A stretch of 64,000 nt of DNA from Paenibacillus fonticola DSM 21315 (GCF_000381905.1 NZ_KB907245.1:150640-214639); one strand, 5' to 3'. Shown: positions 53,149 through 63,626, counted from the first letter of the stretch. Numbers and translations are program-made. The notes: generated from the letters alone by a model not told the origin.

Positions 53149-54444
53149 TTAAAGTAGTATTAACCAAATATATAAGCCCAAAAGGGTTATAAATAATGTT
53201 GGGATTGTCAATATAATCCCCGTTTTGAAGTACGTACCCCAGCTGATTTTCACGCCTTTTGATGAAAGTACATGCAGCCATAACAGGGTGGCTAGTGAAC
53301 CAATAGGCGTTATTTTAGGGCCTAAATCAGAACCAATAACGTTCGCATAAATTAACGCCTCTCTAATGGCCGTTGACGTATTTGTAGCATCGATGGCTAA
53401 TGCATCAATCATAACTGTCGGCATGTTATTCATAAGAGATGAAATCATCGCCGCAATAAATCCCATTCCCATGGTTGCCGCAAACATCCCTTGGTCAGCA
53501 ATGCCCTGAATAACATTGGCAAGAAGATCAGTGAGACCTGCATTGCGTAGGCCATATACTACGACATACATGCCTAACGAGAAAAATACGATCGCCCATG
53601 GAGCACCTTTCAGTACTTCCTTTGTTTGCACGGCAGGACTTTTTCTTGCCAGCAGCAGAAATATTATTGCTATAACTCCAGCCACGATGGATACCGGAAT
53701 ACCGATAAATTCACACACAAAGTAACCGATAAGCAGAGCCCCTAGCACAATCCAGGAAGCACGAAACATTTGAGGGTCCTGGATCGCCGTGGATGGTTGT
53801 TTAAGCTGTGTGCCATCAAATTTCCTCGGTATACTTTTGCGGAAAAACAAGTACAGTACAAGAATACTAGACAATAAAGAAAATAAATTGGGAACAATCA
53901 TACGGCTAGCATATTCGATGAAGGTAATCCCAAAGAAATCTGCCGATACAATATTTACTAGGTTACTAACAACAAGCGGAAGCGAGGTCGTATCGGCAAT
54001 AAAGCCACTCGCGATGATGAAAGGGAATACCTTCTTCTCATCGAATTGAATTGCCCGAACCATCGCAAGTACAATCGGCGTCAGGATCAGCGCAGCGCCG
54101 TCATTCGCAAAGAATGCGGCAACTACAGCACCAAGAACAGATACATAGACAAACATACGTATACCGTTTCCTTGTGCCGCACTCGCCATATGTAGTGCAG
54201 CCCATTCAAAGAACCCGATTTTGTCTAAAATCAACGAAATGATGATAATCGCCACAAAGGCCAACGTAGCATTCCATACGATCCGGGTAACATCCCACAC
54301 ATTCTGAAAGTCAACGACTCCAACAAGAAGCGCTAATACAGCACCTCCGCAAGCCGACCATCCAATGGATAGTTTTTTAGGCTGCCAAATGACAAGAACT
54401 AATGTAACAATAAAAATTAAGCTAGCTAGGACAACGGACAACAA
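53149..54444 (-). CDS. arsB: Arsenite efflux permease ArsB
   Basis: About 431 residues from the TTG at 54444 (another TTG three bases on), with twelve membrane segments. Family segments: [21 protein letters not shown] and [11 protein letters not shown], plus [14 protein letters not shown]. Pumps arsenite out of the cell. The frame stays open further up into a run of 14 G, which seems to serve as part of the ribosome site. Second gene of the ars operon; arsC follows 25 bp later. Confidence 0.93.
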   Translation of the reverse strand: MLSVVLASLIFIVTLVLVIWQPKKLSIGWSACGGAVLALLVGVVDFQNVWDVTRIVWNATLAFVAIIIISLILDKIGFFEWAALHMASAAQGNGIRMFVYVSVLGAVVAAFFANDGAALILTPIVLAMVRAIQFDEKKVFPFIIASGFIADTTSLPLVVSNLVNIVSADFFGITFIEYASRMIVPNLFSLLSSILVLYLFFRKSIPRKFDGTQLKQPSTAIQDPQMFRASWIVLGALLIGYFVCEFIGIPVSIVAGVIAIIFLLLARKSPAVQTKEVLKGAPWAIVFFSLGMYVVVYGLRNAGLTDLLANVIQGIADQGMFAATMGMGFIAAMISSLMNNMPTVMIDALAIDATNTSTAIREALIYANVIGSDLGPKITPIGSLATLLWLHVLSSKGVKISWGTYFKTGIILTIPTLFITLLGLYIWLILL

Positions 54445-54449
54445 TATTT

Positions 54450-54472
54450 CCCCCCCCCCCCCCAAAAAAAAA
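54450..54472 (-). repeat. Homopolymer tract (T9 then G14) before arsB
   Basis: On the minus strand nine T are followed by 14 G and AAATATTG, directly at the arsB start. G tracts of this length are prone to slippage. Nothing similar occurs elsewhere in the window. Confidence 0.8.
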
Positions 54473-54563
54473 TAGCAACAACCGAATACATCGCTATATA
54501 ATTATATACTTATATTGCGATCGAAGATGTGGACTAGTATCCTCCATCCTCTGCTAAATATTC

Positions 54564-54887
54564 TTATCCACAAATACAATTAATCTCTTTATTTAATGCT
54601 GAAAGTATCGCTTGAGAGCTTGGCATCTCATCTAACACCGCCTTGATATACGGCTTATCCTCCACATTCAAAGAATAATAGACCCATTGGCCACGTCTAT
54701 CTTCATTAACAATCCCTTGAGATTTTAATTTTCTTAAATGCTGACTGATTGCAGGCTGGGACATATCAAAAATATCAACAAACTCGCAAACGCACCATTC
54801 TCTATCTTTAAGGAGTGTCAGCATGGTAAGCCTAGTTTTATCACCAAGCAATTTAAGCTTCTCGGCAATATTAATCAATTCCTCCAA
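54564..54887 (-). CDS. arsR: Arsenic-responsive ArsR repressor
   Basis: 107 residues, winged helix. The arsenite-site motif WCVCEF places C32 and C34 in the DNA-binding helix region, and MSQPAISQHLRKLKSQGIV is the recognition helix; the tail ends CICG, adding two Cys. It represses the ars operon until As(III) or Sb(III) binds. First gene of the operon; AT-rich inverted repeats lie just upstream (54900-54970). Confidence 0.93.
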   Translation of the reverse strand: MEELINIAEKLKLLGDKTRLTMLTLLKDREWCVCEFVDIFDMSQPAISQHLRKLKSQGIVNEDRRGQWVYYSLNVEDKPYIKAVLDEMPSSQAILSALNKEINCICG

Positions 54888-55109
54888 TTAGCTTCATCCC
54901 TTTCTTTCGTAAATAAGAATGAAAAACGATACCATCATATAATCTTATGCTTATATACTAATTTAAAGTACGCTTCATTTCAAGAGCCTTCCCCCAAAAA
55001 TTCTTTTTCTGAATCCACTACCGCATGCGTCTTGTACCCTCTGGTGAGCAAAAGAGACCTATAGTTTAACTTAAGGCCCCTTCACTGCTCCAACGCATAG
55101 ATTTTTGTA

Positions 55110-57458
55110 TCAATCATTCGGATATCTCCCAAACAACAAATCAAGAATCTTCTCATCTGCCTTGCGATTCTTCCCGCGATATGGATAGCAATGAATATGA
55201 ATCGCAGGATTAAAATTGATCTCAATAATGCTATAGTTCTGTTCCGATGCTTCACATTCGATATCATCAATCATCATATCGACACCGCAAAACGTTGCTC
55301 CAGCTGCCTTAGCCGATCGAATAGCAATCTGCTTATAGGTATCCGGTATTTCATCAGTGAAGTCAATACTATCCCCACCCGTACTAATATTTGAATTTTC
55401 GCGTAAAAAGACGACTTCCCCTATATTAGGGATATCATTTGGTGTTTTAGCTTGATTCTTCAAATACATCCTTTCAGCTTCGCCTAATTTAATCCTTTCA
55501 AGGGGCGTTCGGTACCCCTTACCTCTTAAAGGATCTTTATTCTTCTCATGGATAAGCTGCTCAATGGTGTGTACGCCGTCTCCAACCACATTGGCAGGAA
55601 CACGATGTAGAATACCAACGACCTCATCCCCCATGACAAGGAAACGGTACTCCTTGCCGGTCATGAATTCTTCAAGCAGCACAGTGCGATCATACTCAAA
55701 TGCTATTTCAAAAGCGTGTTTATAATCCTCCATGGAGTAGTCACTTGTAAAAATCGTAATGCCCAGCCCAAAATTCGTTGATTTTGGCTTAATAACAATT
55801 TGCTTGCCGCGATTTGCTGCATAATCGGCCAGAGCGTCTTGAAGACTTCGATAGGCTTCCCCGCCGGGAACACGAATTCCGTGCTTTTTTAGTATTTCCT
55901 TTGTTACGATTTTATTCTCCATGATTAAAACTGTGCTATAGGAATCCAGAGATGTTTTCGTTGCTTGTTTGACATACTCCCTTTGATCCCCCTTGCTCAA
56001 AACCACAAAGTTTTCTTCACGGTCAATAAGTTCGAACGTAATTCCGCGTTTCACAGCAGCTTTTAATAATAGTTGTGTGGACAATTCCAAGTCCTCATAA
56101 CCCGGAAACTTATAATTGGCTTCTAGACTGCTATCGGCAAATTTTTTCGCTTGATTTAGATGATATGCCAAATAGGAAGAGCTTTGAATTTCAGCTTTAA
56201 CCATCGATGCATAGCTGAGATTGGGATCTAAAACACAATTTTTCCCCTTGCGAAGAACATTTCTTAATTCCTCATCTTCTGGGTTTAGAATTTGCAGCAT
56301 CTTCTCCATCTCATTCATTAATAAAACAGCTGTCTCCTGCATCGTTACCTTATTTTCGTCACTTTCGTCTACAAGCATTTTTCCATAAATCCCTTGTACC
56401 ATAAGCGTATCTACATGAGAGTTTGCAATTTGTTGCTCGGCTTTATTAAAAGGGTCATCTTGTATTAATAACATATAAATAATAAATAAATGTATGAATT
56501 GCATAGTTTGCTGACTGATTCCAATTTTATTAAGCGGATTTAAATCAATCATCCGTAATTCCAAATAGGCAGCGCCATTTTGCTTAAGTTCCTGAAGCAT
56601 ATGATTTCCATAGGCAGGCTTCATGCGAATTGGACTGTAAAATTCCTTTACACTCAACAATTCCTTAGATTGGACTAAGCTCTGCAAGTCTCGGACGTAC
56701 TCCTCCATCGAGTTGAATGACACATAATATGGCTTATCATTACGATAGCCGCACACACTATTTCGCAGTGAGTTCATGTTTGGAAAATAATGGCTTTCCT
56801 TGTCTAGATGGCTGCTTAAGTTGACGCATTTATCGATATAAGTTTTATTAAAAACAGGGCTGGCTCCTGTTAAATAGATGAGCAACCAACGGTATTTCAA
56901 TATATTTCGGGCTACTTTCAAATACAATGAGTCCTTGAAATCCTTGTAGTCTTCTTTACTATTCAAAGCCTCATAAAGCTTTCTGAGGAACTCCTCATCA
57001 AATGAAAAGTTATAATGAACCCCGCTTAACAATTGTCTTTTTCGCCCATACTTATGAGCCAACTCAATTCGATACTCATCTTCATCTGAATTATTCATTA
57101 TAGCAATAGGAATTTCGTTCTCCATCGGTAACGCAGGTGGATTGCTGCTTGGCCACAAATACTCATCGGTTAATTCCTCGGTTACGATATCATGAAGCGC
57201 CTCCATGAACTGATAAGTCTCCTTGATCGAATGAAACACAGGAGTAATCATTTCAATTTGGCTTTCCGAGAAATCGGTTTTGATGTAAGGATTGTCAACT
57301 TTGCAGCCAAACGCTTTAGGATGAGGAGTAAGCGCTAGTTTTCCCTGCTTGTCGACTCGAACATTCTCTTTCTCAAGCCCAAATTTGCCTTGCAGAATCC
57401 CCCTATGTAGATTATTATCCACAATAAGCTGTAATAAATTTTGATTTATCAAAACCAT
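55110..57458 (-). CDS. gshAB: Bifunctional glutamate-cysteine ligase/glutathione synthetase (GshAB/GshF)
   Basis: 782 residues from the ATG at 57458 (AAGGAAGGTG upstream). The N-terminal half is a gamma-glutamylcysteine ligase (GLEKENVRVDKQG, FSESQIEMITPV, GVHYNFSFDEEF, RMKPAYGNH-like region). The C-terminal half is an ATP-grasp domain (VIKPKSTNFGLGITIF, LLEEFMTGKEYRFLVM, IIEINFNPAIHIH). It makes glutathione from Glu, Cys and Gly in one protein, as in Listeria and some streptococci. Lies in the tRNA-Thr island upstream of ars, where it may back up thiol supply; its ATPase and ligase residues look intact. Confidence 0.92.
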   Translation of the reverse strand: MVLINQNLLQLIVDNNLHRGILQGKFGLEKENVRVDKQGKLALTPHPKAFGCKVDNPYIKTDFSESQIEMITPVFHSIKETYQFMEALHDIVTEELTDEYLWPSSNPPALPMENEIPIAIMNNSDEDEYRIELAHKYGRKRQLLSGVHYNFSFDEEFLRKLYEALNSKEDYKDFKDSLYLKVARNILKYRWLLIYLTGASPVFNKTYIDKCVNLSSHLDKESHYFPNMNSLRNSVCGYRNDKPYYVSFNSMEEYVRDLQSLVQSKELLSVKEFYSPIRMKPAYGNHMLQELKQNGAAYLELRMIDLNPLNKIGISQQTMQFIHLFIIYMLLIQDDPFNKAEQQIANSHVDTLMVQGIYGKMLVDESDENKVTMQETAVLLMNEMEKMLQILNPEDEELRNVLRKGKNCVLDPNLSYASMVKAEIQSSSYLAYHLNQAKKFADSSLEANYKFPGYEDLELSTQLLLKAAVKRGITFELIDREENFVVLSKGDQREYVKQATKTSLDSYSTVLIMENKIVTKEILKKHGIRVPGGEAYRSLQDALADYAANRGKQIVIKPKSTNFGLGITIFTSDYSMEDYKHAFEIAFEYDRTVLLEEFMTGKEYRFLVMGDEVVGILHRVPANVVGDGVHTIEQLIHEKNKDPLRGKGYRTPLERIKLGEAERMYLKNQAKTPNDIPNIGEVVFLRENSNISTGGDSIDFTDEIPDTYKQIAIRSAKAAGATFCGVDMMIDDIECEASEQNYSIIEINFNPAIHIHCYPYRGKNRKADEKILDLLFGRYPND

Positions 57459-57483
57459 ACTGAGCACCTTCCTTCGATAATTA

Positions 57484-58589
57484 TTAGGCATTATAAGTTA
57501 AGGTCTTATCCATTTTACGGAGATATCCAACAAACCAGCATACTAGTACGATTCCTTTAAGCACACTGCTGATCGCAATCGAAAACCATACACCATTCAA
57601 TCCAAAAGGTTCCGAAAGTACAATCGCCATCGGTATCCGAAGAGCTGTCAAAACGATGCTGAATATTGGTTTCCCTGCCACGTAATTCTGACCAAAAAAG
57701 CTGCAATAGCTCCTTGAAGCCCACCAATTGTCATATAGGAAATCGATTCAATCTGAATACCGACCTTTTGCACTGCAATTGCGCCCGCTCCCCATTGCAC
57801 GATAATCTTGGCGATCAGAATGGAGATGATGATAAAAGTAACCCGTTGTACGGTAATAGGGATGCCCATCTTAATAACTTCTTTCATCTGAGTTGTTTGA
57901 AATGCGACTCCTTTGGGAAATAGATGCAAGCTTCTTGTATAAACCAGAAATAAAGAAGTGACTAAGAGATTTGCTGTTACTGTTGCAATGGCTGCCCCGA
58001 CCACACCTAATCCTCTGATAGATCCAAATCCGAAAATTAATAAGGGATCCAGAATAATGTTAACAAGGAAACCGATAGTGAAAATCTGAAATGGTTTTCT
58101 GCTATTGCCCAAGGAGTTTAAGATTGTGCTGAATAATGTATTTATAAACGAAAAAATGAGGCCGATCATAGAAATGACTAAAAACTGCTTAGCCATTAGC
58201 TCAACTTCCGCATTTGCAAGTACAAAGAAACCTATGAGCTTATCTTTCGTGATGAAAATAAATAACATATATAATATGCCAAGTAGTGCGGACATCACAA
58301 ATCCATTCTTTATATACGTCATAGCTCTGTCTGTATTGCCTTCACCCATGCTGTGTGCAACTTTGACCCCCGTACCTATGAATACTAGCGTGGACAAAGC
58401 AACTGCTTAGTTCACAAAAAAACTAGCTGTCCCTATCGCTGCTACTGAATCACTTCCCAACCTTCCTACCCATATCATGTCCACAAGGCCATAGGTCGTA
58501 GAAATGAAATTTGTAGCAATAATCGGTAAAGTTAATTTCATTAGCGTAGGTGTAATTGGGCCCTCGGTTAATTTATTAGTCCCCTTCAT
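57484..58589 (-). pseudogene. MATE family efflux transporter, broken in three places
   Basis: The N-terminal part from the ATG at 58589 (AAGGAG upstream; TNKLTEGPITPTLMKLTLPI) is interrupted by an in-frame TAA at 58407-58409 (FFVN, stop, AVALSTLVF). Near 57685 a missing T in a T run shifts the frame, since the shifted read gives the MATE motif FFGQNYVAGK. Beyond it about 100 residues are missing before IPMAIVLSEPFGLNGVW and the end at 57484. The gene was a multidrug/MATE pump and is probably inactive. It lies next to a MarR gene that may have regulated it. Confidence 0.88.
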
Positions 58590-58670
58590 ATATTGCATCT
58601 CCTTGTTTACTTTCAGGCAGGAATTATAACTTGCAAGTTGCAACTATATGACATTGATCACTCACTGCAT

Positions 58671-59120
58671 TTATGGTGAGCAGCACGCTTTTGATTTTGC
58701 CATGGCATCATTTAGTAATTGAATGGAACGAATCACCGTTTGGCGCTCAAACTCATTCATATGGGAGAATACCTCAGCTAAAAACGAATTCATTTGTTGA
58801 TCAATCGTTTCAGCAATAAACTTCCCTTCAATCGTCAGGGATAAAATATATATACGTCGATCGTTAGGATCTGGTGTCTTTTGAACAAGCTTCATCTTAA
58901 CTAGATTTTGAATCTGGCGACTAAATGTTGTGATATCAGTTCCGAGTGTTTCAGCTACTTGTTGCATGCTGGGTTGATGTTGCTTATCTATCTCATATAG
59001 GATATGACTTTGAATTAGGGAGATATCCAGTCCGCCAGCAGTGCAGCATACTTTATTGAGCAAGCCAAATCTACGAGTCATACCCTGAAACATATCACGT
59101 AAGTTTTCCAATCGACTCAC
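58671..59120 (-). CDS. MarR family regulator with Cys-rich tail
   Basis: 149 residues; GTG at 59120 or TTG at 59111 (better spacing after GGAAGGTG). Winged helix: ISLIQSHILYEIDKQHQPSMQQVAETLGTDITTFSRQIQNLVKMKLV and wing DPNDRRIYILSLT. C26 and C27 (NKVCCTAGG) and the ending KACCSP give Cys pairs that could sense oxidants, thiols or metalloids. It is 81 bp upstream of the broken MATE gene. Confidence 0.85.
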   Translation of the reverse strand: MSRLENLRDMFQGMTRRFGLLNKVCCTAGGLDISLIQSHILYEIDKQHQPSMQQVAETLGTDITTFSRQIQNLVKMKLVQKTPDPNDRRIYILSLTIEGKFIAETIDQQMNSFLAEVFSHMNEFERQTVIRSIQLLNDAMAKSKACCSP

Positions 59121-59333
59121 CTTCCAGTACTTTTCTTTTATGTTATATAATATTTAATTGCATTTTGCAAGCAAATATTAATTAAAATACCGAATAATCA
59201 CGTACTGCCAAACCTCCAAGAAACAGTATTAAAAAACTACGGTTCATCCATACTTGGAGAACAAGCTCGTACCGAAAATAACACTTTAGTTGAATAGAGG
59301 GTAGAAGAATGGTAGAAGAATAGGTTTTTTAGC

Positions 59334-59373
59334 AAAAACAGCGCGCCCCCGAAAACCTCGGAAGCCGCGCTGT
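59334..59373 (-). terminator. Terminator of tRNA-Thr
   Basis: Minus-strand CAGCGCGGCTTCCGAG / ..CGGGGGCGCGCTG followed by TTTTT, 18 bp after the tRNA 3' end. Confidence 0.75.
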
Positions 59374-59390
59374 GATTGACTTTAGAAAGA

Positions 59391-59463
<73 letters not shown>

Positions 59464-59539
59464 ACATTCACTAATTTAGTGGAAACAAAAAACATTATAA
59501 CTCGACCTGAAAATTTTGCAAGTCCTCAAAATCAGGAAT

Positions 59540-59842
59540 TTATTGCAGCTTCGCCTGCACCGAACGCAGCTTCTGCTCAGAGGAGCTCTCTTTGTCGCGC
59601 CGGTCATCGATTTTGATCGAGGTGGACACCCGCTGAGCACCCGATTGGAACGGCGACTCATGAATCGCACGAATCGCAGCGAATACGCTATCCAGCGGCC
59701 CTTCGATAATTGTGCTCATCGAGGTGAGCGTATATTGGATGCCCTCCTGCTTCTCCAATACCCGCTGCAGCTCAGCTACGTACGGGCTTAAACTTGTCGA
59801 CCCCGTCCCGATAGGGATCACTGTTACCTCTACAATCGCCAT
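59540..59842 (-). CDS. MTH1187/YqgV-type thiamine-binding-fold protein
   Basis: 100 residues from the ATG at 59842 (AAGGAGGGAG upstream). VEVTVIPIGTGSTSLSPYVAELQRVLE, YTLTSMSTIIEGPLDSVFAAIRAIHESPF match the small ferredoxin-like DUF77/MTH1187 family, some members of which bind thiamine. It follows the PHP gene on the same strand. A tandem form of this domain (YkoF) accompanies a hydroxymethylpyrimidine ECF transporter in B. subtilis, so a link to the ECF genes upstream is plausible. Confidence 0.85.
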   Translation of the reverse strand: MAIVEVTVIPIGTGSTSLSPYVAELQRVLEKQEGIQYTLTSMSTIIEGPLDSVFAAIRAIHESPFQSGAQRVSTSIKIDDRRDKESSSEQKLRSVQAKLQ

Positions 59843-60053
59843 ACTGCTCCCTCCTTCGTATAATAACGTTCCATACTTTTTAATTGACATTCATACTGCT
59901 TCTTATTGTAACAATTTCCACCCCTTCTTTTCAAATAGCCGCCCTCCCATACACAGTACCTTATCATGATCAGCATGCAGGAATGCAGTACAGGCCGCTC
60001 CCGCACCCGGAAGAGGCCCTGTACCTTGCCTATAGTGATCTGCGCTCGCTTAC

Positions 60054-60854
60054 TTACGCCATTTCCCCGAGCTCCCGCAAATCTCCACTGCTCTCTTCGG
60101 AGACAGTCAGCTCCTTCTTTAACAGCGCCTTGATCACATTCGCTGACTTCACCTTCGCATGCAGGCATGGCGAAACTTCAATCCGATACGCCCCCTGCCG
60201 GATCAGGTCGCGCAGTTCCTCTGCCGTCCCTGCTTCCTCGTCAAAGCTATTAACAATACTGCCATACTGCATAAATTGATGCGTATCGCTGCCCCCGACA
60301 ACAGGACGCCTCAGACGCTGTGCAAATTCATCGAGTTGAGCACGATAGGCCTCCAAGCCTTGCGCATAAATATCCTTGCCGTTCAGATCAAAAGCGTCCA
60401 GACGCCGCAGCAGTTCATCCGGCAAATGATGCAGTGGCGTGCTGATCCGGAAAGGATGTGCGCCGATACGTAAAAAGCCCTGTCCCTCACTCCAATCCAG
60501 CAGCGACTGGAAGTCGATGAACCGCCCTTTCTCGGTATATGGTTCCAGGCGCTGCCTCAAAGCCAATATCCGCTCCCGGTCGCCAATAATCAGAATATGC
60601 CCTGTCTCCTGAATATCCACTTCGATGCCGGGAAACACCTTCATCCCCTCGGCCAGGTAGTAGCCTTGCTCATAGGGATAATGCCGGTCCAGCAGTTCAT
60701 AAATCTCCTCATACCGCCAGGTGTTGAAATGCTCTGTCATGGCGACGGCATCCAGCCCGTTCTTTCCCGCCTCGGCCATCATTTCCTTGAAATAAGCGTG
60801 GCTGAAGACTGTTTTTTTGGCAAGCTTGACATGGGTATGCAAATCTATTCTCAT
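60054..60854 (-). CDS. PHP domain metal-dependent phosphoesterase-like protein
   Basis: 266 residues from the ATG at 60854 (AAGGAG upstream). Metal-site pattern of the PHP family: DLHTH at 3-7, MTEHFN near 38-43, PGIEVD near 74-79, GAHPFR near 139-144 and GGSDTH near 202-207. The reaction is probably phosphoester hydrolysis; the substrate is unknown. It lies 45 bp after the EcfT-type gene. Confidence 0.85.
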   Translation of the reverse strand: MRIDLHTHVKLAKKTVFSHAYFKEMMAEAGKNGLDAVAMTEHFNTWRYEEIYELLDRHYPYEQGYYLAEGMKVFPGIEVDIQETGHILIIGDRERILALRQRLEPYTEKGRFIDFQSLLDWSEGQGFLRIGAHPFRISTPLHHLPDELLRRLDAFDLNGKDIYAQGLEAYRAQLDEFAQRLRRPVVGGSDTHQFMQYGSIVNSFDEEAGTAEELRDLIRQGAYRIEVSPCLHAKVKSANVIKALLKKELTVSEESSGDLRELGEMA

Positions 60855-60899
60855 CGGATTCTCCTTCGTATTTGATAATAAACTATCCGTATAATTCAT

Positions 60900-61724
60900 T
60901 TATATGGAGATTTGAGCTGCAAGAACGTGAAGCAGTACAACGTACAATCCCGAGCCAAGCAGGAACACGGCGTCACGGGCGGTAAATTTCATGTACGACA
61001 GCTTGATTCTTTTGGCCTCCGGGGAATGGTAGGCGTACGAGAAGCCTTTGGCCTCCAGCGCTTCCACCGTAGTACGCGTGCGTTTGGCAATGCTCAGAAT
61101 TAATGGGTAAAAAGACAGCACCGCTATTTTCAAAAAATAAACGATGCTTCTCCAGTACAGCAGCCCATGCCTCCTCGGTGCCACGCCCCGCAGCCGGAAA
61201 GAGAGAAAAATATGGTGATATTCCTCCACCAGACTTGGCAGCATCCGGTAGCCGTAGGCGATGCCGAACGACACCTGCTTAGGGACGCCGATGCGAAGCA
61301 GCCCATCGCTCAGCTTCTCGGGGTCCATCGAGCAAAATACGGTAATGCTGGCCATCGAAATGACCGACAGCTTCATCGTCAGCTTCAGCAGGGGCAAAAT
61401 CGTCTCTCCTCCCCCGCCGAACAGCCAGGATACGATGAATAAATATCCTGCCTGGCTTAATAAACCAAGACAAAGTATGCCAATGATCAACGGACTCACT
61501 CGGGACATCATCGTCGTGACGACCAAGAGCAGGAACATGCCGAGCAGCAGTACCTCGCTGTGAATGAACCAGGGAGCGATGCCGAAATACAAATACCAGA
61601 GGAACAGCGTCCGCGGATCCAGTTTGGCCAAAAACGTATTGCCGTTGCCATAGGCCGTGTTGAGCAGCTCGATTTTGACCCCTTCCACCGATACGCGGTC
61701 CATTAGCTTACGAACATACTCCAT
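60900..61724 (-). CDS. EcfT-type transmembrane component (second ECF system)
   Basis: 274 residues with about six membrane segments. ATG at 61724 overlaps the fused ATPase gene by 17 bp. Coupling motifs: SFRLRGVAPRR and EALEAKGFSY, in the place of the two A-R-G-type motifs, with the second altered to AKG. LDPRTLFLWYLYFG is a typical T-component start. It transports with the fused ATPase and the membrane protein upstream. Confidence 0.85.
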   Translation of the reverse strand: MEYVRKLMDRVSVEGVKIELLNTAYGNGNTFLAKLDPRTLFLWYLYFGIAPWFIHSEVLLLGMFLLLVVTTMMSRVSPLIIGILCLGLLSQAGYLFIVSWLFGGGGETILPLLKLTMKLSVISMASITVFCSMDPEKLSDGLLRIGVPKQVSFGIAYGYRMLPSLVEEYHHIFLSFRLRGVAPRRHGLLYWRSIVYFLKIAVLSFYPLILSIAKRTRTTVEALEAKGFSYAYHSPEAKRIKLSYMKFTARDAVFLLGSGLYVVLLHVLAAQISI

Positions 61725-63606
61725 GCCCCGCCGCCTCCTTTCTCGACTCGTTCCAGCGCTGCGCGAATTCGTCTACCGTATAGCTGAGCGGCGTCATCCC
61801 CAGCCTGCGGCTGAGCTCCAAAATCTGCGGCGCCCGCAGCCCCGCTTGCTCCAGCAGTCCGGCATCGCCGAATACCGATTCCCGCGTTCCGTCCCGGATA
61901 ATATCGCCCTGATGCATCACGATAATCCGGTTGGCCCATTCCGCTACCAGCTGCATATCATGAGTTGCCACAATGACTGTCTCCACATGCCGGTTCAACT
62001 GCAGCAGCAGGCGTGTGATGTCTTTGCGGGTCGCGATATCCAGGTTAGCGGTCGGCTCGTCCAGCAAAATCACCGACGGATTCATCGCGACTCCGATTGC
62101 CAGCGAAGCGCGTCGCTGCTGACCGCCGCTGAGCAGACGGCCGTCCCGGTGCTGCAGCTCGGTCAGCCCGAAGCTCTCGAGTATGGCGTCTACCTTCTCC
62201 TTATATCCCTCCACCCGGCGAGCCTTGAGAAAGAATTCAACATCCTTGCGGATCGAATCCTCAATGAACATCTCCTCCGGATTTTGATAAATGTAGGTCA
62301 CTGTATTGGCAAGCTGCTCGGGCGTCGTTGCAGCCGTATCCATTCCTTTGACAACGATCCGGCCGCTTTCAGGCTTCGTTACCCCGGTGATCAGCCGCAT
62401 GAAAGAGGATTTCCCTGCCCCATTGTTGCCAACGAGGGCCACCAGATCCCCTGTTCTGAACGTTACACTGACATCCCGAAGCACCATCTTCCGCTCCCGG
62501 CTCACCGTCCGGTAGGAGAAGCGGACATGCTTGGCTTCAATGATCGGGTTAGTATCTGTGTTATCGTCAGTGTTAGCTTGAGTAATACCAGCATCAGCAT
62601 CAGCATCGAAATCAGCAGTGATTCCGATCCCCCCGCCGCTCTCCTCCTGGGGTTCCAGCTGCTGCAGCCGCTGAAAGTAAGCTGCCCCCTCGTCCAGCGT
62701 AATCGGGTACGGTGCATGATGCGGCAAACCAAGGTTGGCCCGACCAAGACTAGGCCAACTAACGTCCATCCCAGCAGAATTCCGTTCCCGGGCTTTAGCG
62801 ATCTCGGCGGCGGCCTGGGTGACCTGAGGTGGATAAATGTGGCTGGACCGCAGCTGCTCCAGCTCTAGAAGCGCCTCCTCCACCGGCTTTGACCATACGG
62901 CCCGGCCTTGATCCATCAGCACGACCTGCCGGCAATACTCGGCAATAAACTCCGTATGATGCTCAATAACGATGATCGTTTTGCCATGCTGCTCGTTCAG
63001 GCTGCGCAGCAAATCGTAGATCTCCCTTGCATGGCAAGGATCAAGCTGGGCCACGGGCTCATCGATGATCAGGATATCCGGATCCAGCGAGATTGCTCCA
63101 GCAAGTGCCAGCTGATGCTTTTGCCCCCCGCTCAATTGCCAGATGAACTCCTTCGGATCCACTGTCAGATCCACCAAGTGCAATGCCCGCAGCCCGCGAG
63201 CCCGGTAATCCTCGAACCCATAATTCAGCGGAGCAAAGCTCGCGTCGTCCAGCACCGTCGGACGGATAAGCTGATTCTCGAAATCCTGGTAGACGTAACC
63301 TACATAACGCGACAAACGGGCAACATCATGCTCCAATGTCTGCAGCCCGTTCACCCGGACGCTCCCCTCAAAATCCCCGACATAATAGTGGGGAATCAAT
63401 CCGTTCAGCGTCTTGCACAGCGTCGATTTCCCGCTCCCGTTGCCGCCGATGACGGCGACGAAATCACCGCGCTTAATCTGCAAGGACACCCCGTTAAGCA
63501 CCGGAGCCTCCGCGCCCGGGTATGTAAAAGTCACGTTATCGATCGAAACGATCCAATTGGGCTCTGCTGTCTCTGCCTCCTGCAATAGTGTCCTGTCTTG
63601 ATACAT
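61708..63606 (-). CDS. Fused double ABC ATPase of ECF type (YkoD-like)
   Basis: 632 residues with two ATPase domains. First: Walker A GGNGSGKST at 56-64, LSGGQKHQLAL, Walker B LIIDEPVAQLD. Second: Walker A GNNGAGKSS near 403, LSGGQQRRASLA, LLDEPTANLD and H-loop ATHDMQ. The link is long and acidic (DFDADADAGI and DDNTDTNP). B. subtilis YkoD is the same design but shorter. The ATG at 63606 has GGAGG upstream. It gives the two ATPase sites on one chain for the T component. Confidence 0.92.
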   Translation of the reverse strand: MYQDRTLLQEAETAEPNWIVSIDNVTFTYPGAEAPVLNGVSLQIKRGDFVAVIGGNGSGKSTLCKTLNGLIPHYYVGDFEGSVRVNGLQTLEHDVARLSRYVGYVYQDFENQLIRPTVLDDASFAPLNYGFEDYRARGLRALHLVDLTVDPKEFIWQLSGGQKHQLALAGAISLDPDILIIDEPVAQLDPCHAREIYDLLRSLNEQHGKTIIVIEHHTEFIAEYCRQVVLMDQGRAVWSKPVEEALLELEQLRSSHIYPPQVTQAAAEIAKARERNSAGMDVSWPSLGRANLGLPHHAPYPITLDEGAAYFQRLQQLEPQEESGGGIGITADFDADADAGITQANTDDNTDTNPIIEAKHVRFSYRTVSRERKMVLRDVSVTFRTGDLVALVGNNGAGKSSFMRLITGVTKPESGRIVVKGMDTAATTPEQLANTVTYIYQNPEEMFIEDSIRKDVEFFLKARRVEGYKEKVDAILESFGLTELQHRDGRLLSGGQQRRASLAIGVAMNPSVILLDEPTANLDIATRKDITRLLLQLNRHVETVIVATHDMQLVAEWANRIIVMHQGDIIRDGTRESVFGDAGLLEQAGLRAPQILELSRRLGMTPLSYTVDEFAQRWNESRKEAAGHGVCS

Positions 63607-63626
63607 GCCCTAACCTCCACTATGTT

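Noticed and set aside
61657-62868. 403-codon plus-strand frame
   Set aside because: Antisense to the fused ECF ATPase gene, whose motifs are intact on the other strand.
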